A stretch of DNA of 64,000 nt from Euborellia annulipes (taxonomy: Eukaryota; Arthropoda; Insecta; Dermaptera; Anisolabididae), in assembly GCA_023213315.1 (NCBI GenBank), contig JAKCPI010000492.1, forward strand, positions 434,001 to 498,000, given 5' to 3'. Below are positions 42,662 to 53,892 of this stretch, piece by piece; the first letter of the stretch is position 1; each line of letters opens with the position of its first letter. Below the pieces are notes generated by a model. The model had not been told where the DNA came from, ran no database searches, and was given only the letters and a program-made list of their open reading frames with translations. The translations under genes were made by a program, and so were the position numbers.

Positions 42662-42854
42662 CAGGGCCGGAACTAGAAGATTTTTTAGGGGGGGGGGGGC
42701 AAAATTTAATTTGCCGCCCCCTCCTTAAAATTTTCTATACAAAATTCATATCATTTTACCTTTTTTTTTAGTAAATCTTTCTTTAATTGCCGCACTCTGA
42801 TATGTGCCGCCCGGGGCACAGGCACCCACTGCCCCCTCCCTAGATCCGGCCCTG
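42662..42854. mobile_element. hAT-type MITE with perfect target duplication
   Basis: Ends CAGGGCCGGAACTAG and inverted CAGGGCCGGATCTAG, flanked on both sides by GTACCATA (42654-42661 and 42855-42862). A run of about 12 G lies near the left end. It may be part of the PLCL 3' region. Confidence 0.85.
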
Positions 42855-43253
42855 GTACCATAACATTTCTAAACTGGAATTATATATGTTGTTCAAAGTA
42901 ACTTGTATATTAAAAAAAAAAAATCGTTAAAATTATTTATAACAGAGTATATTTTTAGATCGTCAACATTAATTAATTACAGTTTTTTAAAAGGTTCGTT
43001 AATATTAATGAAATTTATAAATAAAAGTGGGCAAAAATAAGACTCTTTTGGTACTTCAGAATATATATAAAGTTGATTTAAAGTAACATATTTTTTTCCA
43101 TGTTTCCAAAAGCCATAATAATCAATCAGACATGCCATAATGTTTAAGCTTAAGAAGCAATAATTCATGTTTTGCTAAATTAAAACCTTTTCAAAGGTCT
43201 AAATAAACAGTGTCAAGCTAATATCCCCGATCTATAAAGGAAGTTAATTTAAA

Positions 43254-43913
43254 CAATAGGGCCGGCCGAAAAATCATTTTTTTATTTCCAAGTTGTAATA
43301 GCGCGAAAAAGTTGAGAATTAGATAGATAAAAAAAAAGAAAAAAAATTTATCAAAATCGATTGACATCTTCAAGTCGCGCATAGACCCTAAAGTTTACAA
43401 AATATGCAAAAAACTTAATTATTTTTTTAATTTTTAAACTTATGTTCAAAAATAAAAATACTGTAACTATTTTTTAAAAACAAATTTGAAAAATCTCTTT
43501 AAAGAAAACTGTGACTATTACGTTAAAAAAAAAGTATAATAAAAATATTTAAAAAAACTCGTAAAAATGTAACTTTTTCATTATTTTGGCAAATTTCGGG
43601 GCTTATGCGCGACCGGAAGATATCAAATGATCTAAACCAAATTAAAACAATGTGGGGGGGGGGGGTTTTAGGCTCTTTTTGAAGACGTTACAAACTATTA
43701 CATTATGAAAACATTTAATTCAAAAATTAAAAAAATAAATACAAAAATGAAGTTTTTTCATATTTTGTCAAACTATAGGGTTTATGCGCGACCGGAATCT
43801 TCGGTTTTGATAATTTTTTCCTTTTTTTGTCTATATAATTCGCAACTTTTCGGCTTTATTACAACTTCGAAATAAAAAAATGAGTTTTTTCGGCCTATCC
43901 TATTAAACACGCA
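43254..43913. repeat. Large inverted-repeat element
   Basis: Ends AATAGGGCCGGCCGAAAAA and, inverted, AATAGGATAGGCCGAAAAAA. Arms of about 160 bp carry CAAGTTGTAATA / TATTACAACTTCG-type and GTCGCGCATAGACCCTAAAG / TATAGGGTTTATGCGCGACC pairs; the latter sequence occurs a third time near 43590. No coding frame. Confidence 0.75.
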
Positions 43914-46900
43914 GTGTATGTACAGAGATTAGTTAGTTCAAATTTTTAGATCTTTTAGGGATAAAATCGAGTTGATATTCAGATATGTATTTTAATATAT
44001 AATGCAAAATCTATTTATACAAAATACTTTAATAAAATTTAGCAAAAGGAGAGAGAGAACTACAATAGGTCTATAATTAGACAACACCCTCCTGACTTCT
44101 TGTTTAAAATATGTATTATATTAGCTAATTTCCATAGTTCTGGAAATTTTTTTGTTTTGATAATGGATGGTGTCAAGGATCAATTAAAATCTCAGAAGAT
44201 CCCTTTTTAGGTTTCAATTTGGACTAATCTTATATCCTGCTTTGATATAATGTTGTAATAAATCGTCTGACAATAAAGTTACGTGGGTTTGAACCCCCGA
44301 ATACAGTTAGGGTATTAACAATTTAATATCTGTTTTCGGGAATTCATTTCCAGTGGTGTCAGGGATAAAATTGTTGTTCGAAAATTGTTTAATAAAAACA
44401 CTATTGTTTATTAAGTGTTAGCAAATAATAATCTGATTCTTTATCACAATAAACTTTTGGCAGGATTAAGGGATCTTCTTAGGAGTTATTTTTATACCTT
44501 TTATAGAAATACAAAGAGTATGAATAAATTTTAGATTGATACGTCATTTCATCATTTACATCTATTTATGCGTATCAAAATTAGAGATTGAAAAAGTGTT
44601 GAGAATAAGTGTTGGTCAACGTATTTCAAGATTAAAATCCCCTTTCATAAAAAAAAAAACAGTTTTTCAAAGTTATTAAAAAACATTGGTTGAAAATAAA
44701 AAAAAACAGTATAGATTTTATGAAAAATAAAAAAAAGAGTGGGGGTATTTTAAATGTCTTGGCATCGATATTTAGAATTTTTCTACGTATAGTTAAAAAA
44801 ATCTAATTTCTAAAAATATAGTAGACATAAGATGGAGACAATCATTGATTGAATAAAGAAATCTAAACCTATTGTATTTTTATAGAATCTTTATTTTTGT
44901 AGACATTTTGGACCTTTACCAGAAGAGGGGGACTCCCCAATATTTAGTTAACTATTATTGTTTTACATTTTTTTGTCAATGTCTTTATATAAATTATTTT
45001 ATAATTTTTAGACTTCATCCGTTATCTAGTATATTTATTTTGAAAGACAATTTTTATTTCTAGAATCAAAACGTGAACATAAATTGGATAGGCTAGTAAC
45101 AGGGCTTATCAAAGTGGCGGGGGCCAAATATAAAATATAGTAATATTTAATAATATAATATATGTATATATGAAGCAAAAAATATTTTTTTAAATCAACC
45201 TGGGTTGCAAACAAAATTTGTTTTGAGTTGATGTGGGTGGGGGGAATCAAAAAGTTTTTAAGAAGCAACCTAAAGAACCAATTATTTTGTTTATTTATGA
45301 AAATGTCTAAAAAAAAATACAAATCTTGTAAAATTCTTTTAATACAGAATTTTCAAATCTTTATTTATTTGTAGCTTACCAACTTGTAGATTTGTATTTG
45401 GTGGTATATGGCCTTAGAAATATATTGAGCCGGCTTCAAACTCCCTTCAAACCAAACAATTTTTTTTTTAAGAGAAATTTTTTGTTTATTTCTTTTATCT
45501 CGATTTAAATATTTCAATCTTAAATTAGTAAATAAGAATAGATCATCTGCAAGTCTGAAATAAATAATTGTTAAATTCAAATTAATGCGCTTATACTAAA
45601 AACAAATGTGACCTGTAAGAAAATAATTACTTAAAATTTTATTAAATAAAATGTTATAAAAATTAAATTTTAAAATTTGTAAACCAATTTTTGTTTGAAA
45701 TGAAAATTAATTTATTTTATTTAAATAAAAATGTAATTAGTGTGAGGTGTGTGTAGTGAAATGGCAATTAATTAAATCTGAAGTAATTGAGAAATCCGAC
45801 GCGAGATGGACTCTTGTCGGTTGTTGCATAAATACAAAATAAAAGAAAAATGTTCAAATAAAAAATTCCGAAAATCAGATAAAATTTTTTTAAATAATTT
45901 ATTTTTAATTTTAAAAACCCAATCTTATTTAATAAATCGCTTAATTGAAAATAAGTCAAAATAAATTCACTCTCGAATAATTACGCGCGAATTATGGCGT
46001 GGGGCAAAGAATATTGAAAAAAGGAATACACAAAAACAGACACAGAGCTGTGAAGAGACCTAATCAAGACAAAAGCCACCGATGATGACACCAAAAATAC
46101 ATCAAGATAATTAATTAAGTGATAGTAAATTTTAAAATCAGTGAAATAGTAAAATAAATTATATCAGTGAATTTAAAAATATTAATAATATTGTCAACAA
46201 AGAATCAAGAACTGAAAAGGAGCATCATCCTTCACCAACACTTCAACAGCTTGAACATTGTTAAGTAAGTTTTGTTTAAAATATTTATACAATTAATTTT
46301 TTATCTCTTTTTTTTCAATTTATTTACTAGGTAGAGCTTTGTTTGAAAAAGTAAATTTTTTCAATCAAGGCTCTAATAGACTGAATAATATCGTTTAAGA
46401 TAGAAAATTTGCGAGATGAGTTTGTGCTTATGATTGGGCAAAATAAATGACAAACGATAAAAATTCATATTGCTGTAACAGATGATCTAATTTTATTTTA
46501 TAAGTCACTGATTAAATCTTTATGATTGTCGCTATTAATAATTCCTTTTAAGTTAATTCAAAGAATAAATAAAAAAATATTTTTTTCGAATTTAAATAAA
46601 AGCATTTCTTCAATAGCAAAAGGGTTTAAATATTATCTGTCTATCTTATTATCCAACAATAGCATCAATTATCGGATCCATTACAAAGTGGGAATGTCAA
46701 AAGTCTGAAAGTCAGATTCGGTCACACACAATATAACCACTTCAGGTCTTTTCCTCATGGTTATAACTATTCCCTCGTATCCCCACTAAGCTTAGACATA
46801 ACGATTGTTTTTATTTTATTTTTTTTTATTTTGCTAGACTGGCTGCACTCAAAACTGATGTAAATAATTATATCAGTAAATTAGGCCATATTATAATAGT

Positions 46901-47459
46901 TTATTAACATATGAGTTAATCGCAGCCTATAACAGTAAAAAGTTTCCCCAGTCGACACATGTGGCGCCACTAATCAAAGGCGCCTTGTAGTTATGTAAAT
47001 TCTTCGCAAAACTGATATGTCAGATGCCTATATATAAGGAATATTTGAATTTTTATATATAAATTTAATTGATTATAATTTATTATATAAAATTTTATTA
47101 CCTATTTTAAATGTAATAATTAATAAATTCAACGCATCTTTTTATTTAGATTATATGAAATCCATAAACAAAGGGCTTTCCTCACCCTTTCACTATAAAT
47201 ATTCCCTCCTCTCCACTTTATTTACTATAATTAAAAAAAAAATAGGTGAAACAAAAAATTGTATAAATTAATATATGTTAGAATGAAAATTATGTCAATT
47301 ATACACTTGGCAAATTGACTATTCAATTGGCATTTTCTTCTCTCAGCTTCTTCTCTCTCCTCCCCACTGAAAAATCTCTTAGGTACCCCTCTGGCTAAAA
47401 CGTGGGGTGACTTTATGTTAAAATCATATAGGTGTTAATGACAATATAATTTATTTAAA
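43914..47459. other. Repeat-poor AT-rich DNA without a recognised gene
   Basis: Unlike the rest of the window this 3.5 kb has almost no recognisable repeats. Around 45960-46267 the sequence is less A/T-biased and ends with TTAA|GTAAGT, a near-perfect splice donor, but no frame with known motifs precedes it. Other open frames are short and featureless. Confidence 0.4.
46000..46265 (+). other. Possible non-coding first exon
   Basis: A less A/T-biased stretch ends at GTTAA|GTAAGTTTTG (donor GT at 46266). No protein motif. It could be the 5' UTR of an unseen plus-strand gene or a lncRNA exon; no second exon was found. Confidence 0.2.
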
Positions 47460-47720
47460 TACAAAGCTTTAATCGGCCAAAAAGTATTACTACTGAAATA
47501 CTTTTTCTGTTTTTTTTTCTATTTTCTCAAAATTCGCTAAAACGATTTAGATTAAAATTCATAAATCAACTATTTTTAGATGTTCTTTAAAAAGTATATA
47601 ATTAAAATTTTTCTTAAAAATTGTTTCAAGTAGGCCCTACACTTTACTGATGTAGTATTTCAGATTTTTCAAATTCATTTTCCGGCTCTCTAGAGCCAAA
47701 GTTAAATAAAACAAATGTGA
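47460..47720 (+). repeat. Family R fragment
   Basis: Starts at ACAAAGCTTTAATCGGCC and contains AAATACTTTTTCTG, ATAAATCAACTATTTTTAGA and TTCCGGCTCTCTAGAGCC, the middle blocks of family R. Both ends are missing. Confidence 0.6.
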
Positions 47721-48149
47721 ATCGAATTGGCAGAGAAAAAATGGAATCCAATATCCATACAGAGAGAAGAATATTTAATTACAAGAACACAAACTGCTTG
47801 AGAGAAGGGCATCTACTCAATGGATGGTCGCGTATCATCGAAAAGCTTTAAGAAGAAGAGGGTCTTTATTAATTTTTTTGGGGGGTATGAAAGGAACCTC
47901 TTCAAGGTGCATCCTAGAAACGATGTCTCATCTAAAAGACACGGCTAATCCTTCCAAATAAAACACCAAGACTCTTTAACACTAGAATATCAGAAGGGGT
48001 CATTTGACTCATTTTTCAACTTTAAAAAATTTCTCTATCTTAAATATATAAATTGAGTTGTTCGATAATTAATGTCGTTTTTTTCATGTTTTTCAAAGTG
48101 AATCTTTCGGTAAGTTGAAAAATTCCAATTCGAAGAAGCCTTGGTTTTT
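47721..48149. other. Unassigned spacer left of the mariner relic
   Basis: No gene recognised. It probably includes the unplaced left end of the mariner element that follows. Confidence 0.3.
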
Positions 48150-48990
48150 AGAAGCGAAGAACTGGTCCAGCTGATTTTTAATAGCCTGATTGGAATCAAA
48201 AGTTTTACAATTCAAATGGTTTTGAAGGGAGCGAAACAAATGATAGTCTGATGGTGATCAAAGAGGTGTGGGGACTGACGTTATCTTGATGGAACATCAC
48301 GTCTTTGCGGTTGGCCAGTTGTTTTTTTATTTCTTCGTTCAATTTCGATAGTTGACGACAGTAGACATTCGAATTAATAGGTTGGTTTCTTGAAAGCATC
48401 TCAAAGTTGACTATACCCTTGTAATCCCACCACACAAAAAGCATAATCTTCTTTTGGTGAATATTCGCTTTGGATGTCGATTGTGGGGGCTCATCTTGCT
48501 AGGTACATGATCGTTTTCTCACTACGTTATTGTAAACAATCCATTTTTCATCACCCGTTATGATTTAGAAATGGGTCGTTTTGGTTACGATTCAGCAAAG
48601 AGTCGCATATGTTAATGCGTTTGGTGAGGTGGATTTCCTTTAATTCGTGAGGAACCCAAACATCCAGTTTGTTTTTGTGTGTAAGTGCAAGGTTTACTTG
48701 CATGGTTGGTTGAATTCGATATGTTGAGCTTCTCTGCTATCTCTCAAGTTGTCATACGCCGGTTAGTTTCGATTAACGCCTTTATTTTGTCGTCATTATT
48801 AGTGGTTTGACGACCAGTATGTGGTGCATCTTGCACATTAAAATTTCCCTGAACGAAAGCGAGCAAACGAACACTGACACTGGCGTTCAGTAAGGCAGTC
48901 CTCACCATAACTCCACACAATTTCTTCCAAGTTTGCACCGCATTTTTGTCGAGCCTGTTTCAGGTCTTTTGAGGTCTAGGCTCATGTTAA
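48150..48990 (-). pseudogene. Decayed mariner transposase
   Basis: On the minus strand, starting near 48938: MQTWKKLCGVMVRTALLNAS, APHTGRQTTNNDDKIKALIE and RRMTT (the N-terminal HTH region), then in other frames a stretch around 48560-48480 that reads like the first-aspartate region, and at 48444-48205 WWDYKGIVNFEMLSRNQPIN and FHQDNVSPHTS, the second catalytic aspartate of mariner. Frameshifts and stops separate the pieces, so it is inactive. The third aspartate motif was not found. Confidence 0.8.
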
Positions 48991-49089
48991 TGCAACCTTC
49001 ATCTAACAGAAGGCGGACTTACCGTCACCCCCCGAACAATTCGAGGCCTCTGTTGAACTTGAACTGCATTTAGTCGAGGATTGCGCACT

Positions 49090-49215
49090 ACACTCAGTGT
49101 TTTAAAACGACCACCTGGGTGTGTAGTAGCTCGATGTCTTCAAGATCCAGCCAGAGTGATGGTGATCTCGTTATATCGTTGGTAAATTCGTTGAACCGTT
49201 GGACGGGTCATGCCA
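49090..49215 (-). pseudogene. Tc1-like transposase N-terminal fragment
   Basis: Minus-strand translation gives RPTVQRIYQRYNE, then RHRATTHPGGRFKTLSV and RNPRLNAVQVQQR, typical of the Tc1 paired-like DNA-binding region and clearly different from the mariner relic next to it. It ends abruptly at the family R copy beginning at 49216. Confidence 0.6.
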
Positions 49216-49740
49216 TTTTTTGTGTAGATATATATTTAGTTTCGGCCAATATATTAAAATTCAAGATGTAAAATTTATAAACATGGAAAAATATTTATAT
49301 TTTGTTACCATGGCAACCATTTCTTCTTATCTTTCCTATGAAGTACAAGAGTAAAGTGTGCTACAAACAATTTTGAGGATAAAATGCAAATATATACGTT
49401 TTAAAGAGCATCTAAATTTGAATTTTAATCAAAATCGTTATAGCAAATTTTGATAAAATCGAAAAAAAAATGAAAAAGTACATCAGTATATTGAGTAATA
49501 AAAAATGAAAAAGTACATGCGTGACTAACTTAAATATAAAATTTCAACTCGTTCATGATTTAAAATGAACACAGACACACCATTTTGCGGGATCCACTTT
49601 TTTAGACTCATGGGACCTCAAAACAAGTATTTTCATCAAATTTTCGACATGAATCCATTACTTTCTCATATTTATTTAGTATTCTCTATTGTGTATAAAA
49701 TATCTAAATATGAGATTAAAATTTTGAAAAATAACCATAG
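49216..49740 (-). repeat. Family R copy without terminal hairpin
   Basis: Begins at TTTTTTGTGTAGATATATAT and runs through GTTACCATGGCAACCATTTC, AAAAGTACATCAGTA and ACTTTCTCATATTTATTTAG to an ATTCTCTATTGTGTATAAAA block shared with other copies. Confidence 0.7.
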
Positions 49741-50261
49741 TAAAGATTCTTCTTATTGGCTCCAACACTCTTCAATTAAATGCTTCTCAAACAAAAATAT
49801 ATTTACAATTACAAAATTTTCATTAATTTGTTGATTAAATTTAACTAAATTTTTGGTTGGAGAGGAATATAAAATAAAAAAAAAAAAATCTCATGAATCC
49901 TTATTTTTTGAGCCAACATTTATTCCATGTTTTAACAAAATTTTTTTTTTATTTAAAATAAAACATTGTTTATAATTTTAGATATTTTTAAAAAATTCTA
50001 TAACCTATATCATGATATATTATCACGAGCAAAATAAAATTCTTCACCTCAAATTTTTTAAGAATTTTATTTTTTATTGCTTTTCTCTTAGTGGAGATTT
50101 TTTTTCCCCCATTTTCAAATGGGCAAAATAAAGAATGTTTATTCTTTATGGTTTATGTTTTGTTGTCTTCTTTTTTTTTCAAAAAAAAAAAAAAATAATA
50201 AGCTTTTGTTAAATTTAATTTAGTCAGATTTTTAATTTGAACTCGATTTTAGGTTTAAAGC
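49741..50261. other. AT-rich spacer
   Basis: No feature recognised; poly-A and poly-T runs only. Confidence 0.4.
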
Positions 50262-50786
50262 AGCCTCTACACGATCAATATTTATATCAATATATTGCAG
50301 AATAATTCACATTGTACAGTAATATTGAGCGTCTGGAGATCACATGGCAAGATTGAGTCAATCAAAAACAGTTTGATTTTTATTGTGCAATTTAGTAAAT
50401 ATTGCGCAATTCTATTATTATTATAGTATTTTTTTTTACTTTTGAATTTCAGGTGAAACCATTCTCAGTAGTTCATCAAATAATGTACTTATCTAGTCGC
50501 AAAAAAATTTGTAAATCACTTGATACACTAATTCTTAGATCACTTAAAAGATTTTCATGAGTGTACTTATTTCTTTCTTTAAACCATTCCTTGATCCACC
50601 TGCACTTTTTTTTTTTTTTTGAAGCTATAACTAATTCCATAGCCACACAACTTGCTGTCTTCTTATTATTCCACATGTTGACTGCACAAATATCCCCCGC
50701 GAACTAATTTATTGAGTAATAATATTGCACACCGTGTGAGTTGGTCAAGTAATACTATTGTACAAAATATTGAACGTGTAGGGGCC
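50262..50786 (-). mobile_element. PIF/Harbinger-type deletion derivative
   Basis: Ends AGCCTCTACACGATCAATAT and, inverted, GGCCCCTACACGTTCAATAT. On the minus strand, 50676-50476 encodes RWIKEWFKERNKYTHENLLS and a FLRLD motif, the N-terminal signature of PIF/Harbinger (HARBI1-like) transposases. The catalytic part is missing. The flanking 3 bp duplication could not be confirmed. Confidence 0.65.
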
Positions 50787-51384
50787 ACTTCAAGTATAGT
50801 GAAACAACATTGGATTCACAAGTTATGTCTTTTATACACATTTTAAAGTATAATTATTTTTTAAATTCTAATAATTTATATACTTCGATAAAAAACTTTA
50901 GCGGTATGCTGCACTAAGTTTGCTGTGGTGAAGATTATTTTAAGGGCTTAAACTTTTTGACATACGTGGACATTTTGATTGAAGCCAAGCGAATTTTGGA
51001 CCGTCCAATGACCGCTGAGTCAAAACGCTTAAGTCGCTTTGTGTCTTTGAACCCATCCAATATTACCAAATTCAACTCAAGGCAATAAATAGTTCTGAAC
51101 ACACGCCAAAACTCTTTATTTATCACCAATGAATACGGCACATATATCTAATAGATATCGCGCACAAATTATATTATAAAAGATTTTAATAAAATTCCTT
51201 CATTTTTTTTTATTTATATCTAAATTAAATTCTAATTTGTTTTTATTATATTCATTTAATTTCGTTTCTTTTTTTATAATTGTTAATGTAATATTAAAAC
51301 ATTTATGTATATTTTTAAATATTATTAAATAATTTATTTCAAACTGGTAACCGTTGGCTCTAGTTGAAACATTATGCTTTGATA
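50787..51384. other. AT-rich spacer
   Basis: No gene recognised. AAACTGGTAACCGTTGGCTC at 51343 is the outer flank of the foldback that follows and recurs at 56850. Confidence 0.4.
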
Positions 51385-51440
51385 GGAGAATTAAATTCAC
51401 AAGGTTTTCTCTTTCAATAATATATTAATTTGATATTAAC

Positions 51441-51483
51441 ACTTTATACGTATTTCGACACCATATGTGTCATCTTCAGAAGT
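51441..51483 (-). ncRNA. Hammerhead ribozyme candidate, left arm
   Basis: Read on the minus strand: stem I ACUU with AAGU (4 bp), CUGAAGA core, one extra U, stem II GACAC/GUGUC closed by AUAUG, GAAA, a 3 bp stem III and a UA cleavage site (between 51445 and 51444). All invariant hammerhead positions are filled apart from the extra base. Confidence 0.65.
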
Positions 51484-51491
51484 ATGTAATT

Positions 51492-51536
51492 CGCTTCTGA
51501 AGATGACACATATGGTGTCGAAATACGTATAAAGTG
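51492..51536 (+). ncRNA. Hammerhead ribozyme candidate, right arm
   Basis: Stem I: CGCUU 51492-51496 with AAGUG 51532-51536 (5 bp, one G-U). Core CUGAAGA 51497-51503. Extra U 51504. Stem II GACAC 51505-51509 and GUGUC 51515-51519. GAA 51520-51522. Stem III starts at A51523, paired to U51530. H17 is A51531, so cleavage is predicted after it. This is the layout of the minimal type I hammerheads known from Penelope-like elements. Confidence 0.7.
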
Positions 51537-51598
51537 TTAATATCAAATTAATATATTATTGAAAGAGAAAACCTTGTGAATTTAATTCTCCTATTATT

Positions 51599-53782
51599 AA
51601 ATAAATTTGATTAAATTTCCAGACTAATATATGTTGGCGTAAAATAGGTCTGTAAAGATTCTGAATCGGCTTGAATATATAAACTGCCAAAAAATATTTA
51701 GACAAGAATTAATACTTTTAAAAAATTGTGAGTGTTTTTAAGTTAGGTCAAACAAAAAACATTAATAAATATTTCTATGTCTAGTCAAGTCCGAATCAAG
51801 GTATTTATTGAATATTAATATCTTATTCAAATATAAATTATTTAACTAAGAATTAATACTCCTGGTGGTTGTTTCGAGAAATTTTCTTTTTAAACGAATT
51901 TAAATGATAATTTGATAACTATTTCGATTCTAAATAACTAGAGAATATTCCAAATCGGTTGGATATTTAGGGTTGTCCACAAAGGCAAAATGTCTTAAAA
52001 AAAAAAAAAAAGGTCCGACTTCAAGGAATTTTGCATATAATTGAGAAAGAAAACCTGCAGTTACTCAGACTAATTAACATTGTTAATTTTGGAGATTTTT
52101 TGATTGATATAACGTGCATTCACTTCTACTTTGATTATATTAATCGAAATAAATAGTCTGAATAAGTGCAGGTTTTTCTCCTTCCTTTGCAATTATACAC
52201 AACACAGCTTCTTACTGTAAAATTTTCTCGGCATTTATAACGCCTCTCTCTAGAAAATTAACTCTTGTCAAGGAGAGTTGTTCTCCAGCTCGATTTGAGT
52301 ATGCAAAATCACCTAGTTAATAATATATGGTGTAAGGTCGAAAAAATAAAAATTCTGACAAGTACTAAGTTGAACTTATTTAATGTTGACAAATTTGAAT
52401 TAAAATGACAAAATTAGACTGTTTAAAAAAAAAAACGCCAAAATGTTGTTGGCATTATTAACAATGTTCCACCGCGCCCCTCTCGCATTAAAAAATGTTT
52501 TAGCTACGCTCACTGAACTCTAAACTAGAATGCTCAGCAACGGTAGAAGCCAAGCCGAAAGAGAAAACATTCTTTGGTCATCTTTATCCTTCTCTTAGGA
52601 GTACAGTCATTTCAAAATTATTTACAAAGTTTCATGTTCAGATGGAATATGTTGATTTTACCGGAGAAGGATAAAATTGAACTTCTAATGTTATCTTTAG
52701 TCAGCTTTAGAGTGTGCGATTATGAAAAAAATAATAGATTATTTCAATTTATCAGTGCAGATTATATAATGGTATGTGTATATGCATAATGAAACCTATA
52801 AATATCTGTCACCAAAATGTGTTAAGAGATGTTCAGTTTTTAAAGTTTAAATTAAATGCAAACGTTCAGGATCCTTATAAATGGTCCTTTATTGGGTGAC
52901 TGCTATTTGAGGTTTCATTGTATTCGGATACAGATTAAACTCTAAATGATTTGTTGGTAAATAAGTAGTCAATTAGTTTGCCTACAGTGTCTTTGGAAAT
53001 GAATTGTTCCTCCCGTTCTATTTTAGCTACTTAATTAAGGAATTCAGAGAAAGAGAGAATAGAGTATTCGAAAAAGTCGACGGGAGATTATCCCCCATGA
53101 ACGAAAAAATGTAGGGAACCGTTGATTTAAAATATTCCATTTTAATAGGATGGCTAAAGGGATTAGGTGAAAGTTTCACCAAGAAGGACAGTTTCAAAAA
53201 ACAGACAGGGATGGCAAAGTAATTGAACACTTATTAATAAAAGACCCAATCACTCCATTGCAAGTAAAAGAAAAAATCAACAAATGCTCAATTAATCGGA
53301 GTGACGAAAATGATTGAGAATAGTGCTAATAAATAATCTTCAAACAAAAAAAAAAAAAAAAATGCCTGGCAATTTAAAACTTATTAAATACCTTAAGTGT
53401 TTTTTTTTTTTTTTTGAAATTTAAAATTTTAAGATAATAAAAAGTTTTCACTATAGTCACATATTTACAAAAAAAAAAAATTTTAGTGGAATTGAAAAAT
53501 ATTTAGTTCAGTGGACCAATAATATTTTATTTTTTATTTTTTTTATAAACATAAATATATAAACAATTTTTTGTTTTCAAGTAAAAAAATGTAAAGTTTA
53601 AAATATGATTAAACACTAAAAAATCGAAGCTCTCAATCTACACAAACCTATCTTATTTAGAGGCTTCTTCAAACTCTTACAATACTTTAGACTCATTCTA
53701 AAAGACTAGATATTTTTCAATTTTAATAAATTTTCTTTTAAGATTACAAATTTACTAGATATATTTGTGCTTAAGAAAAATT
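51599..53782. other. Intergenic DNA without a recognised gene
   Basis: Mostly unique AT-rich sequence. GGTATTTATTGAATATTAAT near 51800 resembles an arm of the foldback at 31721. The frame at 52574-52789 and others have no known motif. Confidence 0.4.
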
Positions 53783-53892
53783 GCGCCTCCTGGAGTCGAA
53801 CCAGGACCTCCACGCTTTCGTGGCGGAATAAGGGTAGTCCGTCAGCCGCGAAAGCGTGAAGGTCTTCTTGGTTCGAGTCCAGGGGGCGCAAT
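53783..53892. repeat. Inverted pair of tRNA 3' halves
   Basis: TTGCGCCTCCTGGAGTCGAA on the left and the inverted right end (TTGCGCCCCCTGGACTCGAA) are near-identical, and both continue into CCACGCTTTCG-type sequence. Each arm looks like the T arm and acceptor of a tRNA (GGTTCGAGTCC on the plus strand; GGTTCGACTCC on the minus). No D arm or anticodon arm can be drawn, so it is not a tRNA gene. The loop is GTGGCGGAATAAGGGTAGTC. Confidence 0.65.

Larger units (their letters stand above)
51385..51598. repeat. Foldback with a hammerhead on each arm, family F3 copy 1
   Basis: The arms (AGGAGAATTAAATTCACAAG left, complement right) are almost perfectly complementary for about 95 bp and meet at about 51488. 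The family extends outward to AAACTGGTAACCGTTGGCTC (51343), shared with 56850. See the two ribozyme entries. Confidence 0.9.

Noticed and set aside
53783..53892. Functional tRNA gene
   Set aside because: TTGCGCC and GGCGCAA can pair as an acceptor stem, but no D arm or anticodon arm can be drawn; the symmetry shows two copies of a 3' half.
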